This document shows, piece after piece, positions 44,601 through 54,542 of a stretch of DNA of 64,000 bases. The notes beneath the pieces were generated by a model, which saw nothing but the letters and a program-made list of their open reading frames with translations, ran no database searches and was not told where the DNA came from. The DNA comes from Macrostomum hystrix (Eukaryota > Platyhelminthes > Macrostomidae). The stretch lies in contig CATNEN010000030.1 in NCBI GenBank assembly GCA_950097015.1, forward strand, positions 1,907,001-1,971,000, in the 5' to 3' direction. Every line of letters starts with the position of its first letter. Position 1 is the stretch's first letter. The position numbers and the translations under genes are program-made.

Positions 44601-47600
44601 CCAGTAATGATAAGACGAGAGATGAGACAGGGGAGAGACGAAACAGGAGAATGATGAGACACAGGAGAGATGAGACTCGGAGAGATAAGTCATGAGAAGA
44701 TAAGAAATTTTGGAGACAAAACATTGGAGTGTTTGAAGGGTCCAGTAGGTTAGATTTAGGGTTGGCGAGTTGGCGAGTGTTTATGGAAATTACCTAAATT
44801 GCTAAAACATGCTACTGGCTTCACTAATCAGTAGAGAAGTTAGAATACGACGAACTAAATAAGTCAAGCCTCACCAGATGAACCAGCGCATCACTTTGAT
44901 CACCACGTGGGACAACGACTGGAAGAAGGCGATGAAAGGCTTGCCCTGCTCGCCAGTGGTGCGGGCAGCCATGCCGAACACGGCAGCGCAGAAGATCACG
45001 CCAATCATGTTCACAGAGGAAGAATTCGTCATGATTCTTTCGTCGATAATGCTAGTAGAATTGTCCAGCAGGCCCAGTTCGGCTAGCTTGCCCTTCAGCG
45101 GCACGCTGTACACAGTCTGAGTTTTGTACAGGGCCACGCCCACCAGATTGTCCGGGAAGATATTGAACAGTAGATCGGCGAACACGTCCGACGAAGTCAG
45201 CTTGGCAATCTTGGGCCCAACTGTGCCGTTGCCGGCTTGCGTTGGGGCTCGGTTGATGCCTGGCAACACGGCCGAGATGCAAGCAATGTGTTTGGCTCAG
45301 CACTCACTTTGCATGGCCCGTTCCGAAAATATCTTCCGTGTCTTATATCTCCTGTGTGTCATCTCTTCCGTGTCTCATCTCTCCTGTGTCTCATCTCTCC
45401 TGTCTCAGCTCTCCCGTGTCTCATCTCTCCCGTGTCTCATCTCTTCTTTGTCTCATCTCTCCCGTGTCTCATCTCTTCTGTGTCTCATCTCTCCTGTGTC
45501 TCATCTCTCCTGTCTCATCTCTTCTGTGTCTCATCTCTCGTGTCTTATCTCTGCTGTGTCTCATCTCTCCCGTGTCTCATCTCTCCTGTGTCTCATCTCT
45601 CCTGTCTCAGCTCTCCCCTGTCTCATCTCTTCTTTGTCTCATCTCTCCCGTGTCTCATCTCTTCTGTGTCTCATCTCTCCCGTGTCTCATCTCTCCTGTC
45701 TCTCATCTCTCCCGTGTCTCAGCTCTCCCGTGTCTCTTCTCTCCTGTCTCAGCTCTCCTTGTCTCATCTCTCCCGTGTCTCATCTCTCCTGTCTCATCTC
45801 TCCCGTGTCTCATCTCTCCTGTCTCATCTCTCCCGTGTCTCATCTCTCCCGTGTCTCATCTCTTCTTTGTCTCATCTCTCCCGTGTCTCATCTCTCCTGT
45901 GTCTCATCTCTCCTGTGTCTCATCTCTTCTGTGTCTCATCTCTCGTGTCTTATCTCTGCTGTGTCTCATCTCTCCCGTGTCTCATCTCTCCTGTCTCAGC
46001 TCTCCCCTGTCTCATCTCTTCTTTGTCTCATCTCTCCCGTGTCTCATCTCTTCTGTGTCTCATCTCTCCCGTGTCTCATCTCTCCTGTCTCTCATCTCTC
46101 CCGTGTCTCATATCTCCCGTGTCTCAGCTCTCCCGTGTCTCTTCTCTCCTGTCTCAGCTCTCCTTGTCTCATCTCTCCCGTGTCTCATCTCTCCTGTCTC
46201 ATCTCTCCTGTGTCTCATCTCTTCTTTGTCTCATCTCTCCCGTGTCTCATCTCTCCTGTCTCATCTCTCCCGTGTCTCATCTCTCCTGTTTCGCATCTCT
46301 CCAGTGTCTCATCTCTCCCGTGTCTCATCTCTTCTTTGTCTCATCTCTCCCGTGTCTCATCTCTCCTGTGTCTCATCTCTCCTGTGTCTCATCTCTTCTG
46401 TGTCTCATCTCTCGTGTCTTATCTCTGCTGTGTCTCATCTCTCCTGTGTCTCATCTCTCCTGTCTCATCTCTTCTGTGTCTCATCTCTCGTGTCTTATCT
46501 CTCCTGTGTCTCATCTCTCCTGTGTCTCATCTCTTCTGTGTCTCATCTCTCGTGTCTTATCTCTGCTGTGTCTCATCTCTCCCGTGTCTCATCTCTCCTG
46601 TCTCATCTCTTCTGTGTCTCATCTCTCGTGTCTTATCTCTCCTGTGTCTCATCTCTCCTGTGTCTCATCTCTTCTGTGTCTCATCTCTCGTGTCTTATCT
46701 CTGCTGTGTCTCATCTCTCCTGTGTCTCATCTCTCCCGTGTCTCATCTCTCCTGTCTCTCATCTCTTCCGTGTCTCATCTCTTCCGTGTCTCATCTCTTC
46801 CGTGTCTCAGTTCTCCCTTTCTCAGCTCTCCCCTGTCTCATCTCTCCCGTGTCTCATCTCTCCTGTGTCTCATCTCTCCCGTGTCTCATCTCTCCCGTGT
46901 CTTATCTCTTCTGTGTCTCATCTCTCCAATGTCTAATCTCTATCGTATCTTTTTCCCCATCTCTACCTTGTTTCATCGCTCCTGTGTCATCACACATGTG
47001 TCTCATCTCTCCACATGTACTATGTGCGTGCATTGTTAGCATTTTACATAGAGTTATTTGTTATTTTCTAGTCCCCAGTTTAAAGTCGCAAGGGTCGCCT
47101 TTAGCCCCTGCAAAAGACCCTGGGTGAACATAGTTCAGAATTAGGCACCTCGACACTTCCTAACCCAACTGGAAATTCTTTTAGTCCTGATAAGAGAACC
47201 GGTTTATCTGACCCGAACACAGCTCTCTGTCTAATATTAGCTGGCACTGAGAATATGACAGCCGCACCGGAACAGGACAAGCGGTCTGGCGGGTTTTTAA
47301 CACTTTTTATCATTTCGCTAATAACTTTTGGCATGCAAGGGCATCGTGCTACTGTGAACACAGTTGTAATGGTAGCGCTAAATAATTAACCACCTCTTCT
47401 CACCTGCAGCTTAATTATGAGTGCCAGAATGCAACCCTACCCGCCTCTTTACACCTGACTTACTTAGCTGAGTGCTAGAAGGCAACCCTATCCCACCCCT
47501 TCTCACCTGACTTAATTAGCTGAGTGGTAGAAGGCAACATATGCCGCCTCTTCACACCTGGATTAAATATGAGTGCCAGAATGCAACCCTACCCCGCCTC

Positions 47601-48370
47601 TTTACACCTGACTTAATTATGAGTGCCAGAATGCAACCCTACCCCGCCTCTTTACACCTGGCTTAATTAGCTGAGTGGTAGAAGGCAACCTATCCCGCCT
47701 CTTCACACCTGGATTAAATATGAGCGCTAGAAGGCAACCCTAACCCACCCCTTTTCCCCTCACCTGGCCTAATGATGAGCGCTGTCAGGCAGCCAATCAG
47801 AGCCGATCCAACGTTGGCCACGATGATGTAGCCAAATGAGACCAGGCTGATCTTGCCATTCACCTTGGGATCCAGGTTCGCTGAGACTGCAAAAAATAGT
47901 AGGGGTTTCCGAATTTGTTTTTCTTGCCACTATCCTAGAAATTGAATGTCTATAATATGCTTCAAATCAACTTACCAACAACAACATTGGCGGCAATCAG
48001 TGGCAAAATGGTCAGTTTTAGCAGTCGGATAAATATTTCACCTGGCATGCCTGGAATGAGAATCAGCCAATGGCGTCACAAGTGCGTCGTCTTGTTCTAG
48101 AGCGTGAATAAATCAAGCTCGCTAAAAGGACTCACTCAGCCAAAGCAGGAACTGTGAGGTCCTGTCCTCTTCGGCGACTGCCAGCCGGATGATCAGGCCG
48201 ATAAAGAAGCCTAGAAGTACGCCACCGATGGTGCCAATCATGAACATGTTGTCCTTTACGAACTTGACCGCCTTCTGGCACCTGGTGAGCTGAACTATCT
48301 GCATCTCCGGCTCCAGGAGACCCTCGGCCTCCTTTGTTTCAGCATTCTTCTTCTCGTCGGTTGTTGACAT
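41653..48370 (-). CDS. Divergent SLC1-family transporter (glutamate/neutral amino acid type)
   Basis: Seven exons on the minus strand, phases all consistent: 48136-48370, 47976-48050, 47764-47886, 44875-45259, 44275-44505, 43856-44182, 41653-41884; 535 residues, a normal SLC1 length. Family landmarks: MPGEIFIRLLKLTILPLIAA, NLDPKVNGK, FPDNLVGVAL, a long hydrophobic core, VSRFVIPFAAAIKGDGSA and AVDWLLDRMRS. Several ion- and substrate-site signatures are altered: NMDGT in TM7 reads KGDGS, the serine-rich HP1 tip reads TAPVV, and the Asn and Asp after the TM8 arginine are Ile and His. That Arg itself is kept. Membrane location is certain; whether it still moves acidic amino acids is open. The last intron holds a transposon. 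The open frame continues upstream into a minisatellite, so the start could be earlier, but MSTTDEKK is the simplest choice. Confidence 0.9.
42102..43756 (+). mobile_element. IS630/Tc1-like transposon with about 145-bp TIRs, in the last SLC1 intron
   Basis: Terminal inverted repeats begin TAGCTTTTTTCAGCC and run about 145 bp (42102-42244 against 43614-43756). I count six mismatches, about 96% identity. TA flanks both ends. It carries one intact transposase ORF and lies antisense inside the transporter intron (41885-43855). Confidence 0.9.
42293..43444 (+). CDS. IS630/Tc1-like DDE transposase, apparently intact
   Basis: 383 codons uninterrupted. The N-terminal half has helix-turn-helix character (HPNDIARLLNVKEKTIYSIR; then LLTLQQMQQKLNQQF). 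The catalytic domain shows LVYLDETGFNIWTRR, RIIMDGARFH and LPPYSPFLNPVEAAHS, the DDE_3-type signature, with 33 residues between the second Asp and the Glu. It acts in the nucleus to cut and paste elements bearing matching TIRs. The intact frame, complete triad and TIRs at both ends make this the only element in the window that could still be autonomous. Confidence 0.93.
   Translation: MTDTSSEDESNSSFATAAEEQDQPQNRGPYARLSNERHGLVIEALDRGEHPNDIARLLNVKEKTIYSIRQRVETTGRRDRLRRGGNRQSKLLEPQVQLLLDAIEANPLLTLQQMQQKLNQQFQLVVSISTISRALEKRLITLKILGRDADIPMVRNSHQTVARRQEFAEWLTALDPAVHLVYLDETGFNIWTRRTQGRGRRGQRIRRTVHSQRGHQVNVLQAISPTIGLVYHKVVSQTMTADLFQQCINELVQSLLEVHGLDAQQQVRIIMDGARFHNGARMPEVHQDRIQLIQLPPYSPFLNPVEAAHSCLKSVIKQELSDPTTQLELDQPPPNTTLGQWRVLVLHRIAEAATASITPLKCAGWYRQMLRFMPACMTGENVN
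44590..44698 (-). repeat. Short inverted copy of the 16-bp minisatellite
   Basis: GATGAGACACAGGAGAGATG and variants, the reverse complement of the array at 45336-47015. It lies in the adjacent SLC1 intron. Confidence 0.8.
45336..47015 (+). repeat. 16-bp minisatellite in SLC1 intron 3
   Basis: About 100 units of TCTCATCTCTCCCGTG with CCTGTG, TTCTGTG and CGTGTCTTATCTCTGCTGTG variants. Long blocks of variants recur, for example around 46330-46440 and 46500-46700, indicating segmental duplication. It is the same unit as in the hAT element at 18.8 kb. Open frames of 500-670 codons are artefacts. Confidence 0.95.
47378..47770 (-). repeat. Tandem copies of the SLC1 exon 3 / intron 3 junction
   Basis: About eight units of about 50 bp. 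Each contains, on the minus strand, a copy of the exon 3 end (GCACTCATAATTAAGTCAG or similar) followed by GTG and TAAAGAGGCGGGGTAGGG. The real junction, with ATTAGGCCAG before GTGAGG, is the terminal unit at 47764. Confidence 0.9.
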
Positions 48371-48417
48371 TGTTGCAGGCGCGGGCTGCGGGACGAGGTC
48401 GAAGTTGTCGGTGGGGA

Positions 48418-50342
48418 CCGACATGTTAGACAGGCAACGGACATGTCTGATAGGAGACCGACATGTTTGAAAGGAGAGACCGACATGTTTGATAGGAGAG
48501 ACCGACATGTTTGATAGGAGAGACCGGCATGTCTGATAGGAGAGACCGACATGTCTGATAGGAGAACGACATTTTTGATAGGAGAGACCGACATGTTTGA
48601 TAGGAGAGACCGACATGTTTGATAGGAGACCGACATGTCTGATAGGAGAGACCGACATGTTTGATAGGAGACCGACATGTCTGATAGGAGAGACCGACAT
48701 GTCTGATAGGAGACCGACATGTCTGATAGGAGACCGAAATGTCTGATAGGAGACCGACATGTCTGATAGGAGAGACCGACATGTCTGATAGGAGACCGAC
48801 ATGTCTGATAGGAGACCGACATGTTTGATAGGAGAGACCGACATGTTTGATAGGAGAGACCGACATGTTTGATAGGAGAGACCGACATGTTTGATAGGAG
48901 ACCGACATGTTTGATAGGAGAGACCGACATGTTTGATAGGAGAGACCGACATGTCTGATAGGAGAGACCGATATGTCTGATAGGAGAGACCGACATGTTT
49001 GATAGTAGAGACCGACATGTCTGATAGGAGAGACCGATATGTCTGATAGGAGAGACCGACATGTCTGATAGGAGAGACCGACATGTTTGATAGGAGACCG
49101 ACATGTCCGATAGGAGACCGACATGTCTGATAGGAGAGACCGACATGTCTGATAGGAGACCGACATGTCTGATAGGAGAGACCGACATGTCTGATAGGAG
49201 ACCGACATGTCTGATAGGAGACCGACATGTTTGATAGGAGAGACCGACATGTTTGATAGGAGAGACCGACATGTTTAATAGGAGACCGACATGTTTGATA
49301 GGAGAGACCGACATGTTTGATAGGAGAGACCGACATGTCTGATAGGAGAGACCGATATGTCTGATAGGAGACCGACATGTCTGATAGGAGATCGACATGT
49401 CTGATAGGAGACCGACATGTCTGATAGGAGACCGACATGTTTGATAGGAGAGACCGACATGTCTGATAGGAGAGACCGACATGTCTGATAGGAGAGACCG
49501 ACATGTCTGATAGGAGACCGACATGTTTGATAGGAGACCGACATGTCTGATAGGAGACCGATATGTTTGATAGGAGACCGACATGTTTGATAGGAGAGAC
49601 CGACATGTCTGATAGGAGACCGACATGTTTGATAGGAGACCGACATGTCTGATAGGAGAGACCGACATGTCTGATAGGAGACCGACATGTCTGATAGGAG
49701 AGACCGACATGTTTGATAGGAGAGACCGACATGTTTGATAGGAGAGACCGACATGTCTGATAGGAGACCGACATGTTTGATAGGAGACCGACATGTCTGA
49801 TGGGAGACCGACATGTCTGATAGGAGACCGACATGTTTGATAGGAGAGACCGACATGTCTGATAGGAGAGACCGACATGTCTGATAGGAGACCGACATGT
49901 CTGATAGGAGACCGACATGTTTGATAGGAGAGACCGACATGTCTGATAGGAGAGACCGACATGTTTGATAGTAGAGACCGACATGTTTGATAGTAGACCG
50001 ACATGTCTTAATGGAGAGACCGACATGTCTGATAGGAGAGACCGACATGTTTGATAGGAGAGACCGACATGTTTGATAGGAGACCGACATGTCTGATAGG
50101 AGAGACCGACATGTTTGATAGGAGAGACCGACATGTCTGATAGGAGAGACCGACATGTTTGATAGGAGAGACCGACATGTTTGATAGGAGAGACCGACAT
50201 GTTTGATAGGAGACCGACATGTCTGATAGGAGACCGGCATGTCTGATAGGAGACCGACATGTTTGATAGGAGACCGACATGTCTGATAGGAGACCGGCAT
50301 GTCTGATAGGAGACCGACATGTCTGATAGGAGACCGACATGT
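48418..50342 (-). repeat. 20/22-bp minisatellite directly upstream of the SLC1 start codon
   Basis: About 90 units of ACCGACATGTCTGATAGGAG with or without an extra AG. It begins about 50 bases 5' of the transporter ATG. All three minus-strand frames are open over long stretches, and each unit contains an ATG in ACATGT. Confidence 0.95.
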
Positions 50343-52194
50343 TCGAATAGAAGGAGATAAGAGATAAGAGAATGTTAGAATTTCTGAGATCAGAAAGACC
50401 GACCACATGTTAGATTAGACACCTGCCTTGTCATTCAGAGTATATCAAGAACTAATCACTTGTACTTTGGCTGATAGGATATAACTAAGGTAAGACGCAG
50501 TCTTTCTATTTCACTGCAGTACACAACGTTGCGTAGATAAAAAATGCTAGAAATAAGATTTTCTAGCATATAAAATATAAATAGTCTAAAACAGACTCTA
50601 GAAGATAAGGATCCAAGTGAATGTTATGTTATTGTAAACATAAATTATTATCCTGTTGACCTGTGCTACTATTTGTTAAACCTAGTAGCAACATCGTTTG
50701 CTTAAAAAGCTCAATGTAAGATAGCCCCCCTTGACCCTGTTAATTAAGCAAGCTGTTTTAAAATATAGAAATGCTTAATTTGAAATCTGACTTTGACAGA
50801 AAATTGACAGACATTTTCCTGTAACCAGTGTCTTACAAGAATCAGAAAGGAAATATCTATAGACTAGTGTAGCTGCTGTGCTGTGTGACACCGCTTTCCT
50901 CGACACAAGAGGCGCCGGCAAAGCTGAAGAACTCGTTTGAACCGGAATCTCTTTCGGGGGGGTATAGTTGCTGGGGTGGGTGGAGACGGCCAGAGTGCCA
51001 ATGTCCCCGCGCGTGTGTCGACGACAGCAATGAGAAACACAGAAATTTGAAAGCTTTGCTTTTAGAACACTCAAAAGATAAGTTTCTTTCGGTGAAGAAA
51101 GTCACGGAGAATAACGTTAATATAAAGTATTGTTGGATTTACCTCAACAATTTTTTTTCCCACGAGGCACGAAGAGGGACGAACGATCCTTAAGCGGCTC
51201 TGTTTTTGTCTTATTTTCTACACAGCCTGGCCACATGCGTTGAATTGTGGAATATAAAGGCAGTGTGAATTTGGGAAGCGGGGTTGGGGTTGAGGATCTT
51301 TCCTAGGGCGTACAGGGCTGCGCGTGAGAACCGATTGGGGGTGGCCTGGCCACTGCGCCCTTTCATTTCTTCTCTTCCCTCTCCCTTCACGTTAGTTTGA
51401 ATGTACGCAGTCGGCTGGCCGGCGATTTTCATTGGCTAGCTGAGCGTGTGTGTGTGCGCCGGCCCTCAAGTCGTCAAGGCCAACAGAATTTCATAGCCGG
51501 GTGGAAGCTAGCGTGCCCTCAAATTGCATTTCGTCATCTTTAAAAAACACCATCTCCCATTAGCTGTACCTTTCTTCCCCACTCTAAATTTGTGTTGTTT
51601 TTTGTTTCTAAGCCTGTACTTTCAAGGCCAAGTCACGCTGGTTAGGCATGCAAAATTCGTCTGAGCTAAAATCACCGCCCACGCTTAAGATCTGATCTTC
51701 TTCCGGTCTAGAGTGAGAAATCAATCATCAATTTTTATAGATTTCCAAAATAAATCTTAAGAGACAGCTACCAAGGACGAATTAATCGAAACTGTTTTTA
51801 GCGGGCCAAACAGTACAGGCCGCGAGCACGAGGGTCCCTGCTGACTGATGCAATCTAACAGACTGGCATAAACACACGGAGTGAGAGACAGGAGGGCCCG
51901 CTGGCAATGGAAGTTGGTTCACATTTCGTCGGCTATAGGCAGATTCCGTTAAAAAATAATATGATCTGTTAAGGCGTTCTGTTTCTGGAAAATTTATCGT
52001 GAGAATCTTCAAAAGCCGAGTCTTTGATGATATTGCATTGGATTGATATTCATAAATGTACATTTTCCCAGACACAGACACAGAACTGTGCGCGAAGAGC
52101 ATGGCTAAAGATGAGAGATTTGGAACATTTCAGAATAAAAAAAGTTTACACTTTACCAATCAGCGTTTAGTGGTAAGCGTTCAGCATCGATAAT
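50343..52194. other. Spacer between the SLC1 and receptor genes
   Basis: Presumed promoter region of the SLC1 gene (minus strand) and distal 3' region of the receptor gene. No exon or RNA gene I can support; the 70-100 codon open frames at 50.8-52.1 kb are unconvincing. Confidence 0.4.
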
Positions 52195-53215
52195 TTTGCA
52201 ACGATTATTTAGTGATTATAATTTAGCGATGATCATTTAGCGATGATCATTTAGCGATGATCATTTAGCGATGATCATTCAGCGATGATCATTCAGCGAT
52301 GATCATTTAGCGATGATCATTCAGCGATGATCATTTAGCGATGATCATTTAGCGATGATCATTTAGTGATGATCATTTAGCGATGATCATTTAGCGATGA
52401 TCATTTAGCGATGATCATTTAGCGATGATCATTCAGCGATGATCATTTAGCGATGATCATTTAGCGATGATCAGTTAGCGATGATCATTTAGCGATGATC
52501 ATTTAGCGATGATCATTTAGCGATGATCATTCAGCTATGATCATTTAGCGATGATCATTCAGCGATGATCATTTAGCGATGATCATTTAGCGATGATCAT
52601 TTAGCGATGATCATTTAGCGATGATCATTTAGCGATGATCATTTAGCGATGATCATTTAGCGATGATCATTTAGCGATGATCATTTAGCGATGATCATTT
52701 AGCGATGATCATTTAGCGATGATCATTTAGCGATGATCATTTAGCGATGATCATTTAGCGATGATCATTTAGCGATGATCATTCAGCGATGATCATTTAG
52801 CGATGATCATTTAGCGATGATCATTTAGCGATGATCATTTAGCGATGATCATTTAGCGATGATCATTCAGCGATGATCATTCAGCGATGATCATTCAGCG
52901 ATGATCATTCAGCGATGATCATTCAACGATGATCATTTAGCGATGATCATTTAGCGATGATCATTTAGCGATGATCATTTAGCGATGATCATTCAGCGAT
53001 GATCATTTAGCGATGATCATTTAGCGATGATCATTTAGCGATGATCAGTTAGCGATGATCATTTAGCGATGATCAGTTAGCGATGATCATTTAGCGATGA
53101 TCATTTAGCGATGATCATTTAGCGATGATCATTTAGCGATGATCATTTAGCGATGATCATTTAGCGATGATCAGTTAGCGATGATCATCTAGCGATGATC
53201 AGTTAGCGATGAGCT
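52195..53215 (+). repeat. 14-bp satellite-like array with TGATCA palindromes
   Basis: About 73 units of GATGATCATTTAGC, with a CATTCAGC variant in scattered blocks and a rare CAGTTAGC. Very uniform. Confidence 0.95.
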
Positions 53216-53649
53216 ATTTAGAGCACAGTGACCTTTCTCATCGGATTGTACCATCCAAAGTTACCCAATTAAATTAAAAAAATCACACCCTATAGACAAG
53301 ATAAGTCACGAATGGGACCGAGAAGATCTGGCTGCTTACTACAATACAACGTGTTTATGTATTATGACAGACAATAATACACCAAGTCATATTGGTTTTG
53401 TCGGTGGGTAAGATATGACTACTGGCTGTGCGTGCAATGGACTGCTTTTTGAGTTCATTTTTGAGTTAGTTATTGGAGAAGCATGCGTGGCCATATACCA
53501 TTTGTGTCCTTCGTACACATGATATTATTTGTAATTACTGTATCTTAGTGCCTTAGCTAATTTACTAAGTGCTGTGAACGCATAGCTTTATACGTTCTTG
53601 TATCAGAGTACTTTCTTGGGCCAAAACGTTGTTAGAAAAAGCGAGTATC
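53216..53649. other. Spacer between two arrays
   Basis: AT-rich, no feature seen. Confidence 0.4.
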
Positions 53650-54475
53650 AGGCCGTGATCAAATAGTGTAAAAAAATAGAATGAGTGTCAGACAGTGGGG
53701 CAAAAAGTGTCAGAAAAACCGACTGAGTGTCACAGGGTCGAACAGTGTTAGAAAAAAGTGACTGAGTGTCAGACTGCTGGTCAAAAAGTGTCAGAAAAAA
53801 GCGAGCGAGCGTCAGATTGTAAGTCAGTGTCAGAAAAAGCCGAGTGAGTGTCAGACTGTGGGCCAAAAAGTTTTGGAAAAAACGAGTGTGTCAGACTGTG
53901 GGTCAAAAAGTGTCAGAAAAAAGCGAGTGAGTGTCAGACTTTAGTCACACTGTGTCAGAAAAAGCCGAGTGAGTGTCAGACTGTGGGCAAAAAAGTTTTG
54001 GAAAAAACGAGTGTGTCAGACTGTGGGTCAAAAAGTGTCAGAAAAAAGCGAGTGAGTGTCAGACTGAGAGCCAAAAAGTGTCAGAAAAAAAGCGAGTGAG
54101 TGTCAGACTGTGGGCCAAAAAGTGTCAGAAAAAAGCCGAGTCAGTGTCAGACTGTGAGTCACACAGTGTCAGAAAAAAGCTAGTAAGTGTCAGACTGTGG
54201 GTCAAACAGTGTCGGAAAAAGCTAGTAAGTGTCAGACTGCAAGTCAAAAAGTGTCAGAAAAAAGCCGAGTGAGTGTCAGACTGCGGGGTCACACAGTGTC
54301 AGAAAAAAGCGAGTGAGTGTCAGACTGTGGGTCACACAGTGTCAGAAAAAAGCGAGTGAGTGTCAGACTGTGGGTCACACAGTGTCAGAAAAAAGCGAGT
54401 GAGTGTCAGACCGTGGCTCAAGAAGTGTCAGAAAAAAAGCTAGTAAGTGTCAGACCGTGGGTCAAGAAGTATCGT
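53650..54475 (+). repeat. About 43-bp minisatellite
   Basis: About 18 units containing GAGTGTCAGACTGTGGGTCA plus AAAAGTGTCAGAAAAAAGC, somewhat degenerate. It ends about 70 bases from the last receptor exon found. Confidence 0.9.
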
Positions 54476-54542
54476 TCGTTGAAACTCGCTTGTCACTGTC
54501 GCTTTAGATTCCGTCTGCGGACTGCTGACCGATGGAATTTAC

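Noticed and set aside
45124..47127. Open frames of 530-670 codons with Ser/Leu/Cys/Pro repeats
   Set aside because: All are translations of the 16-bp array in three frames, inside an SLC1 intron.
48122..50408. Open frames of 270-730 codons on the minus strand
   Set aside because: Translations of the 20/22-bp array; only the 78 codons from 48370 down are real transporter sequence.
51782..52102. Possible terminal exon of the receptor gene
   Set aside because: The minus-strand open frame has no acceptor in the right phase that I could identify and no class C receptor tail features.
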